DNA of 64,000 nucleotides from Phaeosaccion multiseriatum (lineage: Eukaryota; Ochrophyta, other classes). Positions 22,079 to 31,053 of the stretch are shown here, piece after piece. Position numbers and translations under genes: made by a program. The stretch covers positions 2,356,001 through 2,420,000 of the forward strand of contig OZ218954.1 in the NCBI GenBank assembly GCA_965112735.1, in the 5' to 3' direction. Each line of letters starts with the position of its first letter. The stretch's first letter is position 1. Below the pieces are notes generated by a model, which saw only the letters and a program-made list of their open reading frames with translations, was not told the DNA's origin and did no database searches.

Positions 22079-25000
22079 CTCTAGTGCTTCCCTTCGCATT
22101 CGCGTATCAACCTTCGGTCTTGAAAGTATCAGGAGGGGGAGAAGCCAAGAATAGGTATCGCTTCGATCGTGGACCCGAAGGGACAGACGATGGGAAGAGG
22201 GCATTTTCCCATTATTATAAACGGCAGAGAGTGTGTGCAAAAGGTTAGTGAGCACTCCTTCTGCTTCCCTCCAGCTGGCGACCCACTCATATGCATTTCC
22301 CTTGTGTCACCTTCACTAATTCCCAGCTGCTTCAATGACCGTACTCCGAGCTCATAAGCTCTAATATGCATCTCCCTTGTGTGTCACAGAGGACTGGGAT
22401 TCGTTCTACGCGTGCCTGCAGCGGCCTCAGCCCATCGACTTCAGGATCAACTTGGTAAGCTCGTGTGGGGTTGTGTATACTAGTGTTGTAGGGGGGAGCA
22501 AGCCTAATGGGGTGTGCATGTCTGAACCACGACCAGCACCACGCGAACAGTCCATGGGTCATCAGTGCCCTGCGGGTAGCTCTGGAAGAGGAGGCGCGTG
22601 GACGAGGGGGGAGCGGGCAATGGAGGTTGACTCCCCTGCCCATACTGAAACAAGGCACGGGCTGGAGATTGCAGCGGTGGCAGGAGAAGCCGGGGGGGGG
22701 GGGTGAAACCCTCCCTATCCACGGGGAGCATGAGCTCTCGCCTGTGCTGGAATTTCTCCATGAGCAGCAGTTGGTGGGGGCTTTGAGCCGGCAGGAAGTT
22801 GTTTCGATGCTTCCGCCGCTGTACCTCGACCCTAGGAATGGTGATGATATATTGGATGCGTGCGCTTCTCCAGGCTCCAAGTTCCTGTAAGTAGTAGGCT
22901 CTTTTTGCCGCAAGACTGAACTGCCAACAACGGCGACCCCTCACAGCCTTGCACTAGCTGGACAGACCAGACAAGCCCCTCTTTTTTTGTCCCGCCAATC
23001 AATCAAACTCGGTGGCTGTTCAGAGTGAGCTTGTCGACGGCACACTCATACACTATTGGCGCTCCTCCTCCTCTTTCATCCTCTCAGGCAGGTCCAATGC
23101 TTGCTGTTTGAGCGGCGTCTTGCTGCCGCTGCAAATGGCCGCGGCGATGAGGACCGGGGAGAGCTTTCAAAGCCTGGTCTGCTCGTGGCAAATGAGCTGG
23201 AGAGGAGACGGGTGAGAGCGCTTTGATTCCCGCCCCTGCCGTGCTCGTGCCCCATCCCCATGCTCAACGTCTACGAAACCCTCGCCCCTCGCCTTTAGGT
23301 GTCTCGACTGAGGGCACGCGTTCAGATCGAAGGCAGTCCCGAGGGAGCGGCTGCTACCGTGCTCTTAAACTGCGATGCCCGATCTCTGCCGGCCTTTGGC
23401 GGACTGCTTTATGACGGCATTATGGTAGACGTGCCCTGCTCAGGTGACGGCACGCTCAGGAAGTGGGCAGCAGGTGACCAGACTCAGGGTGTCGGCGAGG
23501 AAGATGCTTCTCAGAGACAAGGAGACGAAGAGAGCACGAGCGGAGGGCAACGAGGGCAGAAGGCAGCAGATGGGGGCAGTGACCGCGGAGAGAGCGACCA
23601 AGACACGCAAAGCGACGGGTGGGCGAGGTGCGGCCAACAGGGTGACGGGTGGGCGAGGTGCGACCAACAGGGTGACGACATCCTGATCGATTTCTCCTTG
23701 ACTCGCGTTCACTCGTGCCTCTCACAGCTGGGACGGACGAGCAGGGCTTTCCTTGCACAAGATACAGCTAGACATTCTGCATCACAGCCTGGGGCTGCTC
23801 AAGGAGGTGGGTGCCCAGTCAATTGCTGCATGAACTCGGCTACTCCAAGTTTGTGTCTGAAGGTCGCCTCTTGTGTGTTGTGGTCCGCCGCAGGGAGGAA
23901 GGCTCGTGTTTTCAACCTGCACGCTGGACCCATTACAGAACGAGGCAGTCATCGCCGCTGCACTGCACCGGATAGGAGCTGCAGAAGCAGCAGCAGCAGC
24001 AAGCGACGGATGCGGCTCCATGGGAGGCGCGGGCGGTGAAACGAGCCTCGTGCCCATGGAAGATATTGAGGGCATTGCCTCACAGCCCGGCCTCACGGAG
24101 TGGTTGGTGCCAGACCCCCGTGCATCGGACGTGCTCTACCACTCCTGGGAGGAGGTCCCCTTGGTAGTTAGACATACCCACGCCATACAGAGCAACATGT
24201 TTCCTCCAGGACGAGGCGTGGGAGGGGCGCGCGTGAGGGCTCAGCTCGAGAAGGGATGCAGACGCTACTTACCGCATGACAACGATTCGGGTGGGTTTTT
24301 TATTGCAGTCTTTGAAAAGAGGACTGGTGGGGGCAAAGCGGCACCCAAAGAGGACAGGGGGGGGGTTCACAGAGTGGGTGGGAGCAGCAGAGAGGTAGAT
24401 GGCGTGGGAGCGGGCGCCTTGGCGCGAGAGCATCGGGCAAGTAGAATAAAGGAGCTGAGGAGCAAGCTGCGCAGGCATACGCCTCATCAACCAACGGGTA
24501 GGGAGGAGGAGGAGGAGGAGGAGGAGGAGGAGGACGCGAAGGAGGGTGACGCCAGGATTGCAGCACTAGAAGCGACTCCCCTACAAGCCTCCAGTCGGAG
24601 TATTGAGGACCTGTATGTGCAAACGACATCTCCACAAGTGGTGCAGAGCATCTGCGATTTTTGGGGCTTGCCGGGAGGAGAGGAGCAGGGGCTGCGGACA
24701 GTTGCGGGCGGTGACAGAGGGACTACCCGCGCCAACAGTGGCGCAGCAGCAGCGGTGGGCTTTGCGCCATCGAAGCTGCTGTGGGTGTCCACGGATCGCA
24801 CTGCACGAAGCAAGATAGTGCTCGTGTCAGCGGCAGGTGAGCTTGTCTTTCTCACACCCTTCTCTGTGTCGCGTGGTCAACGCCGTCCCTTTCGTCTTTG
24901 ATGCCCCCATTGCCATAGTGGACGCCTTTCTACGCCAGAGGTGGGCACCCAATTCAAAAGTCTCTGCCACTCTTCGAAGGCGCTTGAAGGCATATGGAGC

Positions 25001-25593
25001 AACGGCTTTTTGGAGGATCAAAGCCGGCTATGGCTCCGGAGGACGGGCAAGTCTGTTGGCCTGCGAATGGCAGGTACGACCGCGACACGAGACGATATGG
25101 CAGGGATGGAAGACTTTATATGCTCAGAGCTGAGCCAATTCATTTTTTTCTACGCCATCCTCATTTTTTCCTCTCGGGCTCTGTCGTCCGGTCTACCGCC
25201 CCGTTCCCGCCTGTTTATTTCTGAACAGCTGAGCCAGGAGGCTCTTCCGATTCTGCTTCCTTTCATAACCCGGCGGCGTCTATTCCTGACTTCCCTCTCT
25301 GACTTCGAAGCGCTGCTAGCTGCAAAGGTGAGATCACCTCTGCCTTGTATCGAAGGGCCGCGGCTTTGCTTTGCTGGCTTCGCTATCCTACCACATCGGT
25401 GGGCATGGGGAGCTAGGGCGCTTTGCTTTGTTGGTTCATCACCCCTCCTGCACATCGCTTCATGTGCTTACGCTCCTGCACCTACTTTGGTGGACAGCCC
25501 CGCTTTTCTGCGCTGGAGGTGTTCTGTGCTCAGTCCCTCCCCTCCCTCCCTCCCTCCCTCCCTCCCTCCTTTCTCTCCCTCCCTTTCCCTCCC

Positions 25594-25636
<43 letters not shown>

Positions 25637-26027
25637 TTCCTTCCTTCCTTCCATTCATCCTTCCATCCCTTCCTCCCATTCTCCGTCCTTCCCTCAGGTA
25701 TGCCTTCCCACCCGCCGTCTCCGAGAGATGGCGGTACAAGGTACGGCGCTCGGCCTGGATAGCTGCCTCCTGTATGTGGACCCTACTGCTGCTCCTGCTC
25801 CTACTGGGGGAGAGGGGGAGCGTGAGCTGGGGGTGGGAGGAGTCGTAGTATCGTTCACCATTCCCCCCGCGGAGGGCAGACTCGGGAGTGCCGGCGCTGC
25901 TGCTGTGCCTGAGAGGACAGTGGACGTTATGGCTGTGCTCACGTCACAGCACTTGAGAGTCTCTGCCCCTCGATCTTGCCTCAACGCGCTCACCAGCGTG
26001 CTGCTTCAGCTGCGGCACGGGGAGTAA
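22048..26027 (+). CDS. NSUN2/Trm4-type RNA (cytosine-5) methyltransferase with leader peptide
   Basis: Ten exons splice in frame: 22048-22243, 22390-22454, 22537-22886, 23088-23211, 23299-23627 (or 23657), 23728-23806, 23894-24836, 24919-25073, 25229-25327 and 25698-26027, giving about 889 aa. NSUN2 proteins put 5-methylcytosine on tRNAs with SAM. Family motifs: DFRINL, SPWVISALR, LSRQEVVSMLPPLYLDP, DACASPGSK (SAM loop), LLVANELERRRVSRL, NCDARSLP, the release Cys in VDVPCSGDGTLRK, and the catalytic Cys in GGRLVFSTCTLDPLQNEAVI. The C-terminal NSUN2 region (SQEALPILLPFITRR) is present but interrupted by Glu-rich and Gly-rich inserts. The N-terminus begins MAPCPRLAIVALVLPFAFA then YQPS, a signal peptide with an aromatic residue at the predicted cleavage site, as in secondary-plastid targeting. 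Human NSUN2 is nuclear and lacks this, so a plastid location is my inference. Confidence 0.88.
23614..23673 (+). repeat. 30-bp tandem repeat duplicating a 5' splice site
   Basis: Two 30-bp units starting GACGGGTGGGCGAGGTGCG differ at one base. Each contains GCGAG|GTGCG, the donor that restores frame to the exon at 23728. The first donor ends the exon at 23627, the second at 23657, so the choice adds or omits ten residues. Confidence 0.7.
25545..25675. repeat. CCCT / GCCT / CCTT simple repeats in the last NSUN2-like intron
   Basis: Runs of TCCC, then CTGCC (tetranucleotide TGCC units), then TTCC make up a pyrimidine-rich block ending shortly before the last acceptor at 25697. It is non-coding and gives spurious Pro/Ser/Cys frames. 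Confidence 0.9.
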
Positions 26028-26605
26028 TCAATTTTAAAATGTCTCTCCACATGCGTGTTCCTGCAATGAGGTCCTCATGCTTTTAGGTTTGCGCTTGCTG
26101 CCCTTGGACTTTTGGATGACTCAGCCCTTGCCTTCCCTCGCCTTGTTACTTCGAGTCGCAAGAAGGTACACTGCCTACCATGGCTGCGTTCCGCTGCGCT
26201 GACATGGCAGTTCGCTCCGCTGCACAGCTACCCTTCGCGAATCACTCACCATACCGTAGCGGAACGTCACGGCCGTCGCCACGTCTTCATCCTGTCGAAG
26301 GCTCGGACGAGTATTCAGAGGACCGTCTTTTGCCCCGAGAGACTGAGATAAGCTTGGTAACGTCCTTACGCTTGGAGGTGTAGTCCGGAAGCTCAGCCCC
26401 CAGCCGCAGCCTGAACTTTACCCCTGTCCTCGCTGGCTCACTTTCATCCCTGGCCGACTGTCCACTCCAAGACACCTGTTGCGGCAGACTGGATTCTGCC
26501 ACTACGGCCGTCCAGCCAAGCAGTCACACACTTTAGACCCTCACAACTTTGTGGGGAAAGATCTGTGTGTGCGGGGTGGGAAGGATTTTCTCCTCGTACA
26601 GCCCT
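26028..26605. other. intergenic region, possible extra exon of the minus-strand neighbour
   Basis: Between two converging genes. On the minus strand from about 26480 to 26288 an open segment reads VKFRLRLGAELPDYTSKRK and ends with a stop; it could be a last exon of the Cys-rich protein gene, but no splice joins it in frame convincingly. Otherwise I see nothing here. Confidence 0.4.
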
Positions 26606-27400
26606 TCACCACCTTCCAATAAATGGCTCCGATTCACGTTGCCATTGCTGCCAATCCGCCTCACAGCTGTCCTCCGTGATGCACTTGCACACTCCAAGAC
26701 CTTCCTCGTCGCCATAGTACCCGTCGGGGCAACGTATACAATCCTTACTACTCTTCGAGCCAGTTGTGTTCTGGTACGTGCCCTTTGGACAAAGTTCGCA
26801 GTCGAGCACCCCTCTCCCCTTCGTCCTCTCGCGATAAGTCCCCCTGGGGCAATCGATGCAGCTGGACACGGAGATGTAGGACGTGTTGCGGTAGGTGCCG
26901 GCGGGGCACTCAAGCATGGCTGTATCCGAGCAGAAGTAGCCCGGTTGGCACCTCATCATTCCAATGTCACACCCATCCCGGCATTCCAGCCGCGCCTTCT
27001 CGGTGATATCACTAAATCCCACCGATGTGTTGTGTGCGTAGGCAATGTCGCAGAGTGCCTTACAAGAGTTGTTGGTCGGGGCCCCTCCGAAAAAGTACGC
27101 ACAGCCTAGCCCGCAAAAGTGTGTGGTGTTGATGGGGAAACCAGCTTTTGCATACGGATATTCAGCAGTGAAGTCGGGTCTTGTGGGCCCCACCAGGCGC
27201 TGCGTGTCCTCAAGAGTGAGCGTTCCGTTCAGGGACGCGTTGAGGCCGACGGTAGGCGAAGCTCCACAGTCAAGGTAGCACTGCTCCTTGTTGGCAAGCG
27301 TAATCTCGCTTCCGAGGAGACTCAGGAGGAGCAGCAGCAGCAGCGCCGAGAATCCAACGGTAAAGCGCTCCAGCAGTCCTCCTCCCTGCTGCCGCCCCAT
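26606..27400 (-). CDS. secreted Cys-rich protein with GCC2/GCC3 (ephrin-receptor-like) repeats
   Basis: A single open exon of 264 codons starts at the ATG at 27400. A basic N-terminus is followed by a strong hydrophobic leader (FSALLLLLLLSLLGSEI) with likely cleavage after TLA. The body has many Cys residues and Asn-glycosylation sequons, then three successive units of GCC2/GCC3 type: CPAGTYRNTSYISVSSCIDC, CPRGTYR...CELC and CPKGTYQNTTGSKSSKDC, then CPDGYYGDEEGLGVCKC. Such repeats occur in extracellular receptors and in many protist surface proteins. No membrane span is seen in this exon, so either the protein is secreted or a C-terminal exon is missing (the sequence ends WQQWQRESEPFIGRW, and a donor-like GAAG|GTGGTG lies just before the stop). 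Start faces the sulfotransferase gene 139 bp away. Confidence 0.7.
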   Translation of the reverse strand: MGRQQGGGLLERFTVGFSALLLLLLLSLLGSEITLANKEQCYLDCGASPTVGLNASLNGTLTLEDTQRLVGPTRPDFTAEYPYAKAGFPINTTHFCGLGCAYFFGGAPTNNSCKALCDIAYAHNTSVGFSDITEKARLECRDGCDIGMMRCQPGYFCSDTAMLECPAGTYRNTSYISVSSCIDCPRGTYRERTKGRGVLDCELCPKGTYQNTTGSKSSKDCIRCPDGYYGDEEGLGVCKCITEDSCEADWQQWQRESEPFIGRW

Positions 27401-27539
27401 GGACCTATCCCTTTCTTTAGGAATGTGGTATCTATTTGTTCCCCTCCTGGCCGTTACATTTTCTGAAAACCCTATGCCAACAAAGGAGCCTTAATTTCTG
27501 CCCTTAATTCGTGCGCGCTGTATTTATATTGGGGGAACG

Positions 27540-29731
27540 ATGGCCTCTGAGGCTCCTCCAACGCTCACCCCCTTACCGGAGGAGTTTGTGGAGGCGATTC
27601 GAGCGTCGCCCCCGAGAAAGGACGAGCTGGCGGGAGAGGTGGGTAGAGAAAGCCCCCCAGCAGAGAGATGAATCGGGCCAAATTGGAAGGCTGTCCTCAT
27701 GAATTCCCTTCTCCCTCGCTTGCATCCAGCAGTTTGTGTTTCGGCATGGAAAACTGAGGGGAGCCCCCGTGTGTCCCGGTGTGGATAAATCGTCGTATGC
27801 TCTGCTGATGAGGTCGTTTGAGGTGAGGCGGGGGGGCAGATCGAAACACAGAACCGGGGAAACAAAACACAACGAAGGGAGGTTCTTTCCAACTGCGTCA
27901 CAAGCTGTGATAATTCAGAGGCCGTTCGCTCAAAAATCTCTCTTTGTTTACTTTGTTCTCTGCAGCATAAAGATGGAGATGTGGTTGTGGCATCTTACGG
28001 CCGCTCATCGGGAGGGCCGTGGGTCAGTCGGATACTGCAGTGCCTATTCCATGCGTCAGCAGAGGAGTCAGCGAGGGAAGCAACAAGTAGTAATAATCGT
28101 GTGAATAGTAGAAGAGGTAGTAATAGTGTTAGAAGTAGCTCAGCTGCTGGAGCTTGCGCCTCTCCGCGGAAAGGGCTTAGCCTGGGAGCGTCTCTCCCTG
28201 TGCTCGAAGTCTACGTGGCCAGGTAGGACCGCACCTTTTCGCGCTGTGTCTCCGGACGACAATGCCATAACCACATTCGTGCGAACTTGGAGTGGGCTGC
28301 CAATCCTAACGACTGTATGGCCCTCACTTCTCGGCCTCTTTGTTACGTTGATGATCGGCCGGCCTCACACAGAACAAAACAGGCAGGAATAGATTCCTTG
28401 GCGTCGTGGAAGCCTGCGTGCGGGAGGAGAGTGTTCAAATCGCATCTGAGCTCTCACCTCTGCCCCTGCTTGTTCTCCGAGGCCAAGACCAAGAGCGTCG
28501 TGGTTGTCAGGGACCCCGGCACTCTCATGATTGATCTGTACCACCTGTACAGAAACGACCCCGTCTATCAGTACGAGGTACGCGAGCGGAAGGAGGTTAG
28601 GGGGTCGGGGGAAGCCGAGCAGTCGACCAGTAGTGCCGTGTACCCCATCCAATGCATGCCTGTGTCGTCTCTCTCGCCTCCGCGCTTCTTACTCGGGTCC
28701 ACCACCCCCTCTGACAGGGGAGCTGGAACCACTTTTTTAGCCTGTTTCTGGAGGGCAAACACCTGCCCGGCGGAGACTGGTTCGACTTTACGGCAGGCTG
28801 GCTGGAAATGGCACAAACAGAGGGGCCAGACAGCGTGTGTATCATCAACTACGAAGATATGCTCTCTGACCTGAAGGGGGTGGTGTGCAAGCTGGCGGCC
28901 TTCTTCGAGGCGCCGTGCGATAGTGGCCTGGTGCGGCGCATCTGCTCCGTGTGCTCGAGCAGTGTGTGTAGCAGCAGTGTATTGACGGCAAGTGGCAGCT
29001 TTGAAGTGAATCTACTCATGAGGGACGACGAGAGCGAGCAGGAGGCGCTGCAGCGAGCGGCTGCCCAAACAGGCCCAATCGGGTCTGTGCGACTGTCTCC
29101 GGAGCAGACGCGGAAGCTCCAGGACAAGTGCCAAAGCAGCTGCGGACAGCGCACCATTCTCACCGACTATTTCCCGCAGTTACCGCAGGGAGGCTTACTG
29201 GAGGGCGTGGCACGAGTCGTGCTCACCCCCACTCGCTCCCCTCGCTCCACTCGCTCCACTCGCTCCCCTCGCTCCCCTCGCTCCCCGAGATTGTCCCTCT
29301 CCCGGGCCCCGTGCTCCCCGTCAGGCATTATGAAGAGCCCCCGGTGGGTGGGGCACCCTCGACAGGACACGGGAGCGGAAGGGGTCATGACAGAGGATGG
29401 AGAAGGGGTTGAGGAAACCATGACCATGTCCATGTCGGTGGGAGCATGCTCGACTGCCACGACATCTCCGGTGGAATCCAGCCCCAGGGCAGTGATAACG
29501 GAAGGGGATATGTTTGGCGAGGAGGACGACGAAGAGGAGAAGGGCGTGAGATCGCTTGGGGACACCCTGGCCTGGAGCGGATACGACGATGACGAGGAAG
29601 ACGACGAAGACCAAGACTTCGACGTGTCTCAGGCCAAGACGTGGCTTGCGGGGGCGAAAAGGCCTCCCTCGCAAGCGAGACGCAGGCGGAGACGAGAAGA
29701 GGACGGGCCGTTGTCAAAGGCGGGGGCCTAG
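27540..29731 (+). CDS. divergent sulfotransferase-like protein with acidic C-terminal tail
   Basis: Five exons (27540-27638, 27733-27822, 27966-28222, 28373-28577, 28718-29731) splice in frame to 554 aa. Family pattern of PAPS-dependent sulfotransferases: FVFRHGKLRG, the 5'-phosphosulfate loop position DVVVASYGRSSGGPWVSRIL, RVFKSHL (catalytic His region), the 3'-phosphate motif VVVVRDPGTLMIDLYHLY, GSWNHFFSLFLEGK and CIINYEDMLSDLKGVVCKLA, then FEAPCD. In the loop the usual PKSGTTW is replaced by GRSSGGPW, so the conserved Lys that contacts the leaving phosphate is an Arg. An Asn/Ser-rich insert follows the loop. After about residue 380 comes a tail with (ST)RSPRS repeats, a methionine-rich stretch and an Asp/Glu block ending in an Arg cluster (RRRRRREE), suggesting nuclear or RNA-linked roles or simple disorder. 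Activity is uncertain. Confidence 0.7.
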
Positions 29732-29777
29732 ACGCAACTGTATCGCCATGAGGGCAACTAACGTCAGCACCATACAC

Positions 29778-29890
29778 GCCTAGCGGCCTAGGCCTATTTG
29801 GGAAAATTGTCCGGCCTAGAGAGGGCCGTAAGCCCTCTGCCTATTTCTAGGCCGCCGCCTAAGCGTAGCTAGGCCGAGGGGGGGGATATG
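29778..29890. repeat. GGCCTA-rich palindromic block, copy A
   Basis: Repeated words GCGGCCTAGGCCTA, CCGGCCTAGAG, CTAGGCCGCCGCC and GCTAGGCCGAGG make both strands resemble each other. It ends in a G run. Confidence 0.7.
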
Positions 29891-30409
29891 CCCTTGGGCT
29901 CGCCCGGAGCCCGCCCAAGTGTCTTATAGTAGAGTGTTGAAGTCAAACGACAGTACACAGATGCTCATGTATGTATTTTCTTCGTCCCTTCACTCTTGTG
30001 CCTCTCCCTGCCGAGCTCGCTTCGCCCTCCCTTGTACCTCCACCCCAGGCCCACCACCTCTGGCTGGGTGCTGCTCCGAGCGCCACATCCAACCCTCTCC
30101 CCTCTACACCTCCTCATCTCACGAGTGGTAATAGCTCGCCCGCTCGAGCAGATCCCTCTCCAATAATCTTGACATGTACTGATTACTCAACCTGCTCGGA
30201 GCAGGCCGATGACTTGAGTGCCGAGAGACCACACCACGAATCGATTGAATCGACACGAAAGCAACTCCAAAGCAACTCTGCGTCATCATCGTCGCCCTGC
30301 AGCCCTTTGAAGCCGTCCAGCCCGGAGTATGTACACAGCGTGCACACGTCTGTGTTGTCTCTTTCCGCCTGAGTGCATGCTTAATGCCTACACTGTGCTG
30401 CTGCCACTG

Positions 30410-30582
30410 GCTGGGCGGCCCCCCTCACGGGGAGGCTGCCTAGAGGCTACCCAGAGGCGGGCTAGAGGCCGCCTAGGACTGAAAAGTGAGCGGCATAGAG
30501 CGGCCGGAGGCCGCCGGCTTAGGCCTAGATCGGCCGAAGGCCGAGCGGCCTAGCGGCCTAATGCGGCCTAGACCCAAGCGAA
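30410..30582. repeat. GGCCTA-rich palindromic block, copy B
   Basis: Words such as GGCTAGAGGCCGCCTAGG, CGGCTTAGGCCTAGATCGG, CGAAGGCCGAGCGGCCTAG and ATGCGGCCTAGAC are built from the same vocabulary as copy A 0.6 kb upstream. It may be the other end of one element or an independent insertion. Confidence 0.65.
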
Positions 30583-31053
30583 GGTAGGTGTTTTCATTTC
30601 CTCCCGGGTTGTTAAAAGATCCCTCCTCTTTTCATTACCAACCAAACCAGCCTTTGGGTGAGTGTGTAGCGCAACCTATCGTCTGCCGCTGCTGTATCCC
30701 ACCCTTGTTGTGTCAGTTTGCTCTCTTCCCTTCCCCTCCCTCCTATCACTGTTGCTCTGCGCTTCCTCTATGCCGACTCCTCGTGGCCTCCCTTGTTTGG
30801 CCCTCTCTCGTTCACACGCTGTATGTTGTATCTCCTTCTCCTCATTCTCCTCCTCCTTCTCCTTCTTCTTTCCCCTTCTTCTCGCTCTTCTTCTTCTTCC
30901 TCTTCTTCTTTGGCGGACCCGCTTTCTTCCTTCTTCATTTTTCTCCCCCCCCTCGTTCTCCTCCTCCCAGGGAACGATTCTTCCTAGAGCAGGAGACCCC
31001 CTCCCGTTTACCCTTTGATCAGCCCTGGAACGGAAAGAGCCTGGGTGAGCACC

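Larger units (their letters stand above)
29732..31053. other. 1.3 kb intergenic region between sulfotransferase and importin-beta
   Basis: No supported gene. It contains two GGCCTA-rich palindromic repeat blocks (listed separately), an ordinary stretch between them, and from about 30720 to 30970 a strongly pyrimidine-rich block (TCCTTCTTC type) on the coding strand upstream of the importin-beta ATG, a common promoter texture in this window. Confidence 0.6.

Noticed and set aside
24300-24635. Minus-strand frame with a poly-Pro run
   Set aside because: Antisense of the Glu-rich GAGGAG run inside the NSUN2-like coding exon.
25371-26027. Long plus-strand frames with PSLPPSLPP and CLPACLPACLP runs
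   Set aside because: Intron simple repeats; only the part from 25698 in one frame is coding.
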